From contig NZ_OCTN01000001.1 in the NCBI RefSeq assembly GCF_900231835.1, forward strand, positions 1,054,001 to 1,118,000: a stretch of DNA of 64,000 nucleotides, in the 5' to 3' direction. The notes under the pieces are model-generated. The model worked only from the letters and a program-made list of their open reading frames with translations. It made no database searches and was not told the origin of the DNA. Below are positions 1 to 9,501 of this stretch, piece after piece. The position numbers were made by a program, and so were the translations under genes. This stretch comes from Pontivivens marinum. GTDB lineage: Bacteria > Pseudomonadota > Alphaproteobacteria > Rhodobacterales > Rhodobacteraceae. Numbering within the stretch: position 1 is the first letter of the stretch; every line of letters begins with the position of its first letter.

Positions 1-221
1 CGATGATTAACATTGTGCAGAACTAATATTTCCAACGCGCTGATTTCCGAGTTCCCAGCCGCCGCCATGCACCGCATCGTCCAGCGGCTAAAGGCGTTTT
101 GCGCGATAATCAGGCCATATTCGAATTCGGATGCCTCCCACCCATCGCCATCCGCCAGATGGCGCGACGATACGATCCGCCGCCGGTCAGGTTTCGATGC
201 AGGCTGTTGCGCGTCGGACAT
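1..221 (-). CDS. MarR-type winged-helix regulator, 5' part only
   Basis: Partial gene on the minus strand; the ATG is at 221-219 and the frame stays open to the window edge, giving about 73 residues. The peptide starts MSDAQQPASKPDRRRIVSS and continues with a helix-rich stretch (EYGLIIAQNAFSRWTMRCM) and a segment LEILVLHNVNHR. From memory this matches the N-terminus of a predicted MarR-family winged-helix group (COG5631-like) common in Rhodobacterales; the DNA-binding wing lies outside the window. An AAAAGGT Shine-Dalgarno lies 5-6 bases before the ATG and is part of the inverted repeat at 223-274. The gene is divergent from dnaN. The start and frame are well supported; the family call is moderate because only the first third is visible. 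Confidence 0.6.
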   Translation of the reverse strand, partial: MSDAQQPASKPDRRRIVSSRHLADGDGWEASEFEYGLIIAQNAFSRWTMRCMAAAGNSEISALEILVLHNVNH

Positions 222-222
222 T

Positions 223-274
223 GGGCACCTTTTCGTTTGCGTTTCACCGGGGAAACATAAACGAAAAGGTACCC
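223..274. repeat. Large imperfect inverted repeat over the RBS of the MarR-like gene
   Basis: The arms ACCTTTTCGTTTGCGTTTC (227-245) and GAAACATAAACGAAAAGGT (252-270) pair over 19 positions with two mismatches around a 6-base loop. GGG/CCC extends the stem outward to 223-274. There is no T-run on either side, so it is a poor terminator. On the minus strand the AAAAGGT ribosome binding site of the MarR-like gene lies inside one arm. It could be an operator for that regulator or an RNA hairpin that hides its ribosome binding site. Confidence 0.75.
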
Positions 275-375
275 CACGGTATAGCCACGTCGCAACACCG
301 TGCAATTTGACAGCAATCCGACCGCTGGAAAGGTGTTTGCACTCCGCCCCGTATCCCCTTACCGTTTCCGTCCGA

Positions 376-384
376 TTATCCACC
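376..384 (+). promoter_or_regulatory. DnaA-box-like nonamer upstream of dnaN
   Basis: TTATCCACC matches 8 of 9 bases of the consensus DnaA box TTATCCACA and lies 31 bases before the dnaN ATG. A single box can occur by chance; the dnaN promoter region is a plausible place for DnaA control. No convincing -10 hexamer could be paired with the TTGACA at 307-312. Confidence 0.3.
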
Positions 385-415
385 AAGCCGACACTCACAA
401 GATGGAGTCCGACCG

Positions 416-1534
416 ATGAAAGTCAGCATCGAACGCAGCGCCCTGCTGAAGGCCATGAGCCGCGCACAATCGGTCGTTGAGCGGCGCAACACGATCCCGA
501 TTCTGGCCAACGTCCTGATCGAGGCAGAGGGCGCAGACATTTCATTCCGCGCCACCGACCTGGACATCGAGGTCGTGGACAAAACCGCCGCAATGGTTGA
601 GCAGGCAGGCTCCACCACCGTTGCCGCCGGTATGCTGCATGACATCGTGCGCAAATTGCCCGACGGCTCCACTGTGCAACTGAACGCTGATGCCGCGACA
701 GGCCGGATGGAAATCCGCGCGGGCCGTTCGCACTTCTCACTGGCGACCCTGCCGCGTGAGGATTTCCCCGTGATGGCATCCAGTGAATATGACACGAATT
801 TCACGGCCAAGGCATCGCTGCTGCACCGCCTGTTCGACAAGGCGAAGTTCGCGATCTCGACCGAGGAAACCCGCTACTACCTCAACGGTATCTATCTGCA
901 CTCGGCCACAGCGCCGGGCGGCCAGATGCTGCGCGCGGTAGCGACGGATGGCCACCGGCTTGCCTGTATCGACACGGAACTGCCCGACGGTGCCGACGCC
1001 ATTCCGGGCGTGATCGTACCGCGCAAAACCGTGACCGAGGTGCTGAAGCTGCTGACCGATGACGACGCGCAAATTGATGTCAGCGTCTCCGAGACAAAGA
1101 TCCGCTTCGCCACCCCCGACATTATCCTGACATCCAAGGTGATCGACGGCTCGTTCCCCGATTATACCCGCGTGATCCCGCAGCAGAACCAGAAGCGTAT
1201 GGAAGTAGACGCCAAGGAATTCGCAGCCGCGGTCAACCTCGTCTCCACCGTCTCATCCGAGCGGTCGCGTGCGGTAAAGCTGTCCATCGACGAGGATCGC
1301 CTGATCCTCAGCGTGAATGCCCCCGATAGCGGTGCCGCCGATCATGAACTGGCCGTGGCCTATGCGGATGAGAAACTGGAAATCGGCTTTAACGCGAAAT
1401 ACCTGCTGGAAATCGCCAGTCAGGTGGACCGCGAAAACGCTGTGTTCCTGTTCAACTCCTCGGGCGATCCGACCCTGATGCGTGAGGGCAATGATGACAG
1501 CGCCATCTACGTCGTCATGCCAATGCGGGTCTAA
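416..1534 (+). CDS. dnaN: DNA polymerase III sliding clamp, beta subunit
   Basis: A 372-residue protein, the usual alphaproteobacterial length, with the three tandem clamp domains (about 1-120, 121-245, 246-372). It starts MKVSIERSALLKAM, carries the ATDLDIEV segment in domain 1 and ends with the typical clamp tail VVMPMRV. The homodimeric ring encircles DNA and tethers polymerase III and many repair enzymes, including MutS encoded later in this window. The ATG is preceded by GGAG at 404-407. recF follows after 9 bases, the classical replication operon order. dnaA is not present upstream; instead a divergent MarR-like gene is found there. Confidence 0.97.
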   Translation: MKVSIERSALLKAMSRAQSVVERRNTIPILANVLIEAEGADISFRATDLDIEVVDKTAAMVEQAGSTTVAAGMLHDIVRKLPDGSTVQLNADAATGRMEIRAGRSHFSLATLPREDFPVMASSEYDTNFTAKASLLHRLFDKAKFAISTEETRYYLNGIYLHSATAPGGQMLRAVATDGHRLACIDTELPDGADAIPGVIVPRKTVTEVLKLLTDDDAQIDVSVSETKIRFATPDIILTSKVIDGSFPDYTRVIPQQNQKRMEVDAKEFAAAVNLVSTVSSERSRAVKLSIDEDRLILSVNAPDSGAADHELAVAYADEKLEIGFNAKYLLEIASQVDRENAVFLFNSSGDPTLMREGNDDSAIYVVMPMRV

Positions 1535-1543
1535 CGCGGTCCG

Positions 1544-2635
1544 TTGCCGCACATAACCTCGCTGCGCCTGTCGCATTTTCGGTCCCACTCCCAAACCACC
1601 ATCGCGGCGGATAAACGCCCCGTCGCGATCTGGGGGCCGAATGGCGCGGGCAAAACCAATATACTTGAGGCGATCTCGCTGCTGTCCCCCGGTCGTGGCC
1701 TGCGCCGCGCCACGTCGGATGAGCTGAGCCGGAAACCCGACGCTATCGGCTGGCGGGTACGCGCCGAAATCACCGCAGAGGCTGACCACCAGATCGTTAC
1801 GGGGGCCGAGGGCGATGCCTCGCGCACCGTGCGGATCGACGACAAGGCAACATCGCAAACCGCACTGGGCCGCCTGCTGCGCGTGGTGTGGCTGGTGCCG
1901 GTCATGGACCGGTTGTGGCTGGAGGGCGCGGCGGAGCGACGCCGCTTCCTCGACCGGATGACGCTCAGCTTTGATCCAGACCACGCCGATACCGTGCTGC
2001 GCTATGAAAAGGCGATGCGCGAACGCAATCGCTTGCTCAAGGATCAGGTCCGCGATCCCGCATGGTACGCAGCACTTGAACAACATATGGCCGAGGCTGC
2101 CCTGCGCATGACCGCCGCACGGCAAAACACCATTACCCGCCTCAGCCGCGCACAGGACGGGGCCACGACCGCATTCCCATCGGCAACATTGACCCTGACC
2201 GGCCCCGATGACGGGCCGGAGGATAGCAGCGACCTTGCCGCACGACTGGCCGCGCACCGCTCGCGCGACCTCTCAGCAGGCAGATCGCTGATCGGACCGC
2301 ACCGCGCCGATATGTCCGCGATCTATACGGCCAAGGGGGTTGCCGCCCGCGCCTGCTCCACGGGCGAACAAAAGGCCCTGCTGGTCTCACTCGTATTGGC
2401 CAATGCCCGCGCACTGGCCGCCGAAGATCAGGGAACCCCCGTTTTACTGCTGGATGAGGTTGCGGCCCATCTGGACCCCACGCGACGTGCCGCGCTTTAC
2501 GCGGAAATTGTCGATCTGGGCATTCAGGCATGGATGACCGGAACCGATGCAAGCCTCTTTGCAGAGATAAACAACCATGCGTTGAATCTCAAAGTCGAAG
2601 ATGTGAACGGCATCTCCCAAATTACCGACCACTGA
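1544..2635 (+). CDS. recF: DNA replication and repair protein RecF
   Basis: A 363-residue SMC-like ATPase that helps load RecA at single-strand gaps. Walker A is GPNGAGKT at residues 31-38, the signature region is STGEQKALL near 270 and Walker B is LLLDEVAAHLD near 305. The N-terminus MPHITSLRLSHFRSH matches the family. The start codon is TTG at 1544, 9 bases after the dnaN stop; no ATG farther in keeps the conserved first strand. It is the second gene of the dnaN operon. The AT-rich gap that follows ends the operon. Confidence 0.95.
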   Translation: MPHITSLRLSHFRSHSQTTIAADKRPVAIWGPNGAGKTNILEAISLLSPGRGLRRATSDELSRKPDAIGWRVRAEITAEADHQIVTGAEGDASRTVRIDDKATSQTALGRLLRVVWLVPVMDRLWLEGAAERRRFLDRMTLSFDPDHADTVLRYEKAMRERNRLLKDQVRDPAWYAALEQHMAEAALRMTAARQNTITRLSRAQDGATTAFPSATLTLTGPDDGPEDSSDLAARLAAHRSRDLSAGRSLIGPHRADMSAIYTAKGVAARACSTGEQKALLVSLVLANARALAAEDQGTPVLLLDEVAAHLDPTRRAALYAEIVDLGIQAWMTGTDASLFAEINNHALNLKVEDVNGISQITDH

Positions 2636-2707
2636 TTTCATTGAATTAACATTTGTGGATGCGAATAAACGGCGCAATTCCGCCACTTTACGCTGCCTGT
2701 CAACGAT

Positions 2708-2743
2708 TAAGTGAAAGTTAAGATTTTAATAAAAAGTATAATA
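2708..2743 (+). promoter_or_regulatory. Possible CtrA-dependent promoter
   Basis: TTAA-GTGAAAG-TTAA at 2708-2722 is a perfect TTAA-N7-TTAA site, the consensus for the alphaproteobacterial cell-cycle regulator CtrA. A consensus TATAAT -10 follows at 2738-2743 with no good -35, so the CtrA box occupies the -35 region, as in CtrA-activated promoters. The expected transcript would start near 2750 and enter the aldolase gene at 2810. The surrounding 174 bp between recF and that gene are AT-rich. Binding is inferred, not shown. Confidence 0.5.
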
Positions 2744-2809
2744 ACTTATCCCATTTACCCGAATTAACAAATCCTCGATGGTCGATGCATCAACCTAAAG
2801 GAGAGTTAC

Positions 2810-3634
2810 ATGACCACCTTCAAAGCAAAACTCGCAGATCCCAGCCAGCGCCTGTCCATGCATGTGAACGTCATTCCATCCGCCGTAACGACGCAGGCAA
2901 TCGCCGTATCGGGCGCGGATGTTGTTGTGATTGACCGTGAACATGGCGCTGTTGATTACGGCACCTGCCACGCCATGATCGCCGCAACACAGGGCACCGA
3001 TTGCGCGCCCGTCGTTCGGGTGTCCGAAATCGCGGATAATGAGGTAAAGCGGGTGCTGGATCTGGGCGCGGAGGGGATCATCTTCCCACTGGTTCGCGAT
3101 GTAGAGGACGTACGCCGCGCTGTCTCCTCGATGCGCTATCCCGGCTCCATGGGCTCACGCGGGTTCGGCCCGTTCATCGCACATTCGCGCTGGCCCTCCG
3201 ACATGATGACCTATGCCCGCACCATCGAGGATCGCTTGACCTGCGGCATCCTGATCGAAACGGTTGAGGCCGTCAGCAATATCGACGCCATCGTGGCCGA
3301 GGAAGGGATTGACTACATGATCCTCGCGGCCTTCGACCTCAGCGCGACAATGGGCATTCCGGGCCAGTTCGATCACCCCCACTTCGTGAAAGCATGCGCC
3401 AGGGTGGAGCAGGCCGCACGCGGTGCCGGCATCCCGCTGGGCGGTATTGCCATGACCGAACAGGACGCCGCCGAACGCTTCGCCCATGGCTACCGCATCA
3501 TCGCGGGCTTTGACGTGCTGCATCTCAAGGCAAAGGTCGCGCAAACTGCCGCATGGACTCGTCGCACCGATGCCGTCCACGCCTATGTTGCGAGCACCAC
3601 GCCGGCGCAGCATTCACTGACTGTCCCGCACTAA
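2810..3634 (+). CDS. HpcH/HpaI-family aldolase
   Basis: A 274-residue TIM-barrel class II (metal-dependent) aldolase of the HpcH/HpaI/citrate lyase family. These enzymes cleave or form carbon-carbon bonds of 4-hydroxy-2-oxo acids to give pyruvate and an aldehyde. Visible motifs are DREHGAVD at 42-48 (DWEHGP in most members), GAEGIIFPLV, the metal-binding Glu in LIETVEAV and the Asp in AAFDLSATMG. The usual GP before DLS is replaced by AA. An AAAGGAG ribosome binding site precedes the ATG. It stands alone between recF and gyrB behind the possible CtrA promoter, so its substrate cannot be inferred from neighbours. Confidence 0.85.
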   Translation: MTTFKAKLADPSQRLSMHVNVIPSAVTTQAIAVSGADVVVIDREHGAVDYGTCHAMIAATQGTDCAPVVRVSEIADNEVKRVLDLGAEGIIFPLVRDVEDVRRAVSSMRYPGSMGSRGFGPFIAHSRWPSDMMTYARTIEDRLTCGILIETVEAVSNIDAIVAEEGIDYMILAAFDLSATMGIPGQFDHPHFVKACARVEQAARGAGIPLGGIAMTEQDAAERFAHGYRIIAGFDVLHLKAKVAQTAAWTRRTDAVHAYVASTTPAQHSLTVPH

Positions 3635-3706
3635 TAGGATAGGCATGTCCGGCGCGGCCTCCAATCGCGGGGCCGCGTCATCCGCCCTGAAACCGGCCCG
3701 AAATGT

Positions 3707-3746
3707 GCCAGCCACATAGCAGCCAGAAAGCAGCCGCAAAGCAGCC
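3707..3746 (+). repeat. Four heptamers at exact 11-bp spacing, copy 1
   Basis: GCCAGCC at 3707 is followed by AGCAGCC at 3718, 3729 and 3740, each separated by a variable 4-mer, so the period is exactly 11. An almost identical arrangement occurs at 36354-36393, with similar flanks (AAAT before, TTTCA after). The array lies about 80 bp before the gyrB ATG. Direct 7-mers with 4-bp spacers resemble sites for OmpR/PhoB-type response regulators, but no known regulon is recognised. Confidence 0.7.
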
Positions 3747-3813
3747 CCGCGAATTTCATGTCAGAGGCGTGACAATCCCCCGCGCAAGCGCTAGAACAAA
3801 GGCTACAAAATAG

Positions 3814-6240
<2,427 letters not shown>

Positions 6241-6279
6241 ACACGTAGATGCCGCAGGCAGGGCCAGTAGGGCCCCCCA

Positions 6280-6309
6280 ACCGATGGCCCCAAGAATTGG
6301 GCCATCGGT
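6280..6309. terminator. Hairpin between convergent gyrB and amine oxidase genes
   Basis: ACCGATGGCCC at 6280-6290 pairs perfectly with GGGCCATCGGT at 6299-6309 around an 8-base loop. It lies between the gyrB stop and the stop codon of the convergent amine oxidase gene at 6312. There is no clear T-run, so it may act as a bidirectional transcript end or stabiliser rather than a classical intrinsic terminator. Confidence 0.5.
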
Positions 6310-6311
6310 AA

Positions 6312-7397
6312 TTACATCGACATCGTTTCGTTCAAGCTTAGCGTATTCGCCACACGCTCGGCCGCCTCTAATGCACCCTCAAGAAAGCCTCCAAATTCAG
6401 GGGCAGTTTCAGTAGATGCAAAAATCAGGCCGCGCGCAGTAAGACCGCTCAGCTTCGTAGGCAAGCCATAGCTGGGATGGCTTCTGACAGGCTGTCGATC
6501 CTGCGGGCGTGCGATCCCGGGGATGCTCGCCCAATCCTGCAAGGTAAGATGCATCGGGGATGCCATTTTAGGGCCAAACAGCGCGATCAATTGCTCTTGG
6601 GCAAGGCGCATCATTTCGTCCCTGTGCAGGACACGCACATCCGCAGGCACCCCGACAAACCCGAACAGCGCATAGGGGCCGCCCTGCATCGGCGAGGCGT
6701 CATGGATTTCCACCATTGGGCCGCGTTGGCTCATAGCATCCCCGGACAGACCTGCATTCCGCCAGTGGGGTTGGTCGTAAACTGCGATGATCTTCGCCTG
6801 ACCCGCCATCCAAGTCGGTACATTTTGCAGCGCCTGCATTTGGGCCGCGTCCAAAGCGGGCTCGAACGAAACGGTATCAGCAATAACCCGAGGTGGAATG
6901 GCCATTACGATCTTGTTTGCCTTGATGATCTGCGCGGTGCCGCCATGATCAACCTGCGCTGTGATGCTGCCTGCTGAATGCTCGACCGCAATCAGCCGCG
7001 TATTGGTCAGAAATTTCGCTGGGTCCACGATATCTCCCAAGGCATTCACCAGACTGCCGATCCCGCCAGCCAACCGGTATGATCCCGCCATCGAGGCATA
7101 GCCACGCCCGCGCTGCACCGCGCCGCTATGCTCTTGATAAACCAAGTCACCGGTCGAAAATTGCTCAAATACGGGGATATTGAAACGTTCCGCTAGCGCT
7201 GCCATCCGCGGCTGGCCCGGCCAGAACCATGCAGGGCCAAGGTCAAATGCAGCACCCGAATACTCTTTGGTCAATATGCGTCCGCCAAGCCGATCCTGCG
7301 CTTCGAGCAACAAGAAATCCCGACCTTGACTGGTCAGATGATCCGCAAGAGCAAGACCGGCCAGACCACCGCCCACAATCAGAATATCGGTCTGCAT
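6312..7397 (-). CDS. FAD-dependent amine oxidase family protein
   Basis: A 361-residue flavoprotein. The N-terminal Rossmann motif is VGGGLAGLALA (residues 8-18), followed by the adenine-ribose Glu and a DRLGGRI segment. The C-terminus has ASTETAPEFGGFLEGALEA, the FAD-covering motif of flavin monoamine oxidases and related desaturases. It oxidises an amine or a CH-CH bond; the substrate is not evident. It is the last gene of a three-gene minus-strand operon (cupin, SDR, oxidase) and its start shares one base with the SDR stop, indicating translational coupling. The operon is probably controlled by the divergent TetR gene at 8875. Confidence 0.82.
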   Translation of the reverse strand: MQTDILIVGGGLAGLALADHLTSQGRDFLLLEAQDRLGGRILTKEYSGAAFDLGPAWFWPGQPRMAALAERFNIPVFEQFSTGDLVYQEHSGAVQRGRGYASMAGSYRLAGGIGSLVNALGDIVDPAKFLTNTRLIAVEHSAGSITAQVDHGGTAQIIKANKIVMAIPPRVIADTVSFEPALDAAQMQALQNVPTWMAGQAKIIAVYDQPHWRNAGLSGDAMSQRGPMVEIHDASPMQGGPYALFGFVGVPADVRVLHRDEMMRLAQEQLIALFGPKMASPMHLTLQDWASIPGIARPQDRQPVRSHPSYGLPTKLSGLTARGLIFASTETAPEFGGFLEGALEAAERVANTLSLNETMSM

Positions 7398-8074
7398 CAG
7401 AATGCCTCTCCCATCGGTCTGAGGTCCAGCTCATGCGTCCACGTGGAACGCGGCTGATCCGCTAGGGACAGGTAGGTCTGGGCAATATCCGCAGGTTTCA
7501 TCATCCGTGCAGGGTCCATCCCGTGCAGCGCGCGGCTGGCATCCGTATCTACAATTCCATCAAGAACCACATGTGCGACATGGATGCCCTGTGGCCCATA
7601 TTCGCGCGCCAACGATTGGGTCAGCGCGCGCAGGCCCGCCTTGGCCGAAGCAAAAGCAGCAAAATTCTTACCACCACGCAGGCTTGCCGTCGCGCCCGAG
7701 ACGATAAACGTTCCGCCGCCATTTTCGACCATTGCAGGTAAAATGCTGCGGGCCAGATTAACCGCAGTCATCACCATCGCGCTCCAAGTGGCCTCAAAAT
7801 CGGCATTCGTGGTGTCCTCAAAGCCCGAGATCACCAGTTTCGCGGCGTTGTGAACCACCAGCTTTGGTGCGCCATGGGCTTGGATAAGGCGCGATACTGC
7901 TTGAGTCGTCTGATCCGGATCGGACAGATCAACGCCATGGATCATGCCACTAGAACCATCAGGAACCGACCGGTTCAGACCTACGGCGGTGTAGCCGCTT
8001 TGCGCGAATGTATGCAGCAAGCTTTTCCCAAGCCCCGCGCCTGCTCCGCCAATTATTGCAAGTGGCTCTGACAT
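7397..8074 (-). CDS. Short-chain dehydrogenase-like protein lacking the catalytic Tyr
   Basis: A 225-residue Rossmann protein. The cofactor loop is GGAGAGLG at residues 9-16 and VHNAA replaces the usual NNAG. At the active site the YxxxK motif reads FASAK (141-145): Lys is kept but Phe replaces Tyr. Members with FASAK occur in a recognised SDR subgroup, so this may be a stable variant rather than damage. The start chosen is ATG at 8074, one base after the cupin stop; a longer frame upstream overlaps the cupin gene. It is the middle gene of the operon with the cupin and amine oxidase. A conventional dehydrogenase role is uncertain. Confidence 0.78.
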   Translation of the reverse strand: MSEPLAIIGGAGAGLGKSLLHTFAQSGYTAVGLNRSVPDGSSGMIHGVDLSDPDQTTQAVSRLIQAHGAPKLVVHNAAKLVISGFEDTTNADFEATWSAMVMTAVNLARSILPAMVENGGGTFIVSGATASLRGGKNFAAFASAKAGLRALTQSLAREYGPQGIHVAHVVLDGIVDTDASRALHGMDPARMMKPADIAQTYLSLADQPRSTWTHELDLRPMGEAF

Positions 8075-8075
8075 G

Positions 8076-8756
8076 TCAGCCCTCAACATTCGGGGCAGAT
8101 GGTGTAGCTGCAAGGTGGCCTGATTTCACCCAGAGTCGTGCCCCCTCGGGACCGGAAACAGCGCTTAGCGGCGTATTGGGCGGCAGGCGAAGCCATGAAT
8201 TGACGCGGAAGTCCTCATCGCCCTCACGAAAGCTCCCCTCGATCACGAGCGCTTCAAACCCGTTATGGCCTGTCTGTGCCACCGCTACATTCGCATCCCA
8301 TAGTTCAATGCGCACACGTTCGCGGGCATCCTTGAACAGGGGAATTTCCGATACACCGTCACGCACGGGCTGCGGCGTCTGCGCGTTGGTATCGATGGTG
8401 ACCTGCTGACGGTCATCCATATCGAATTGCCATAGCTTGACGAAAATCGTCGCCCCCGGTGCGGAGCTGGGCGTGTGGGAGGATGTCGGCGGGTTGCGCA
8501 CATAGGTGCCAACCGGAAAGTCACCATGCTCGTCCTGAAAAACACCATCAAGCACGAGGTATTCCTCTCCACCCGTATGGGTATGTGCCGAAAACGCGCT
8601 GCCGGGGGCATAGCGAACAATGGTGGTCGCCCGTGCAACCTCATCCCCGATCCGGTCCAACATCCGCCGGTCGACACCCTTCATCGGGGAGGCAACCCAG
8701 GGGACCTGATCCGAATGCACAACGGCGCGTTCATCAAAATTTGCATTTAGGTCCAT
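8076..8756 (-). CDS. ChrR-like cupin protein without anti-sigma domain
   Basis: A 226-residue double-cupin protein. The first cupin carries HTHTGGEEYLVLDG, giving candidate metal ligands His58, His60, Glu64 and His94, in the pattern of the C-terminal cupin of the anti-sigma factor ChrR. The second half has cupin-like strands but no His ligands, so it is probably structural. The zinc-binding N-terminal anti-sigma domain of ChrR is absent and no sigma factor gene is adjacent. It is the first gene of the operon leading to the SDR and amine oxidase; its promoter faces the TetR gene across two matching operators. Confidence 0.8.
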   Translation of the reverse strand: MDLNANFDERAVVHSDQVPWVASPMKGVDRRMLDRIGDEVARATTIVRYAPGSAFSAHTHTGGEEYLVLDGVFQDEHGDFPVGTYVRNPPTSSHTPSSAPGATIFVKLWQFDMDDRQQVTIDTNAQTPQPVRDGVSEIPLFKDARERVRIELWDANVAVAQTGHNGFEALVIEGSFREGDEDFRVNSWLRLPPNTPLSAVSGPEGARLWVKSGHLAATPSAPNVEG

Positions 8757-8789
8757 GGTTCGTCCTTCCGGTACAACGCAGCATTGCGA

Positions 8790-8807
8790 CTATCTATCAG
8801 TTGATAG
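8790..8807. promoter_or_regulatory. TetR operator, cupin side
   Basis: CTATCTATCAGTTGATAG contains the palindrome CTATCA-GT-TGATAG and matches the 18-bp site at 8845-8862 at 13 of 18 positions, including both ends. It lies 34-51 bp upstream of the cupin gene start. It is the probable binding site of the TetR protein encoded at 8875. Confidence 0.65.
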
Positions 8808-8844
8808 GCAATCGATAAGATGTTGCCACCCACACTGTCAACGC

Positions 8845-8862
8845 CTATCTACCAACAGATAG
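8845..8862. promoter_or_regulatory. TetR operator, regulator side
   Basis: CTATCTACCAACAGATAG has inverted arms CTATCT and AGATAG and is the second copy of the 18-bp site. It ends 12 bp before the TetR ATG, so the regulator probably represses its own gene as well as the divergent operon. Start-to-start spacing of the two sites is 55 bp. Confidence 0.65.
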
Positions 8863-8874
8863 ACAGGACAAGCC

Positions 8875-9420
8875 ATGCCACCGACTATGAAAGAAAAAAT
8901 CCTTGATGCCGCTGAAAAGCGCGTCCGTGGCGCAGGTTTCTCAGCGATGAGCTTTCGCGATCTGGCAGGCGATGTCGGCATCAAGAGCGCAAGCGTACAT
9001 TACCACTTCCCCACCAAACCCGATCTGGGTGAGGCTTTGGTTGATCGCTACACCAGCCAGTTCAAGGAACAGCTTGACCAGATCGACACCAGCGATCTGC
9101 AAACAGCGCTGAACAGCTACGTCGCCCTTTATTCCCAAGCGCTCGTGCTGGACGAATCCATCTGCCTTTGCGCGATCATGGGGGCCGAGGCGATCGGCTT
9201 GCCAAAGAATGTGAACCAGAAAACAAAGACATTCTTCAAAATGAACCGGACTTGGCTGCTTGAGCTGCTCCAGCGTAAGGGCGTCCAAAACCCGGATGAC
9301 ACGTCCTGCCTCATCGTTGCGGCGCTAGAGGGCGGCATGATCGTTGCCTCCCCCTCAAACGATCGCGCGATTTTCGATCAGATCGCCAAGGCGGCGATCC
9401 AAAGTGTCACCAAAATTTGA
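8875..9420 (+). CDS. TetR-family transcriptional regulator
   Basis: A 181-residue regulator. The N-terminal TetR helix-turn-helix covers residues 5-50: KILDAAEKRVRGAGFSAMSFRDL is followed by VGIKSASVHYHFPTKPDL, the recognition helix and its end. The C-terminal ligand domain is not specific enough to name an inducer. The gene is divergent from the cupin-SDR-amine oxidase operon, with two matching 18-bp palindromes between them, which makes local autoregulated repression the simplest model. Its G+C (about 48 % in a sampled line) is lower than the core genes, consistent with an acquired module. Confidence 0.87.
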   Translation: MPPTMKEKILDAAEKRVRGAGFSAMSFRDLAGDVGIKSASVHYHFPTKPDLGEALVDRYTSQFKEQLDQIDTSDLQTALNSYVALYSQALVLDESICLCAIMGAEAIGLPKNVNQKTKTFFKMNRTWLLELLQRKGVQNPDDTSCLIVAALEGGMIVASPSNDRAIFDQIAKAAIQSVTKI

Positions 9421-9501
9421 GGCGGCTACCACCGTCGCAAATGCCCGCACCAAGCACAGCCTTGGGCGACCGCATGAACTATCGGCTAATCCCCCCGACA
9501 T

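Noticed and set aside
307-335. TTGACA upstream of dnaN as a promoter
   Set aside because: The -35 is perfect but no acceptable -10 lies 16-18 bp downstream (AAGGTG at the expected place).
1253-2257. 334-codon open frame antisense to dnaN and recF
   Set aside because: It crosses two real genes and shows no protein family signal.
7430-7450. CCACGTGG in the SDR gene as a parS-like or E-box-type regulatory site
   Set aside because: It is a short GC-rich palindrome within coding sequence and lacks the TGTTTC/GAAACA arms of parS.
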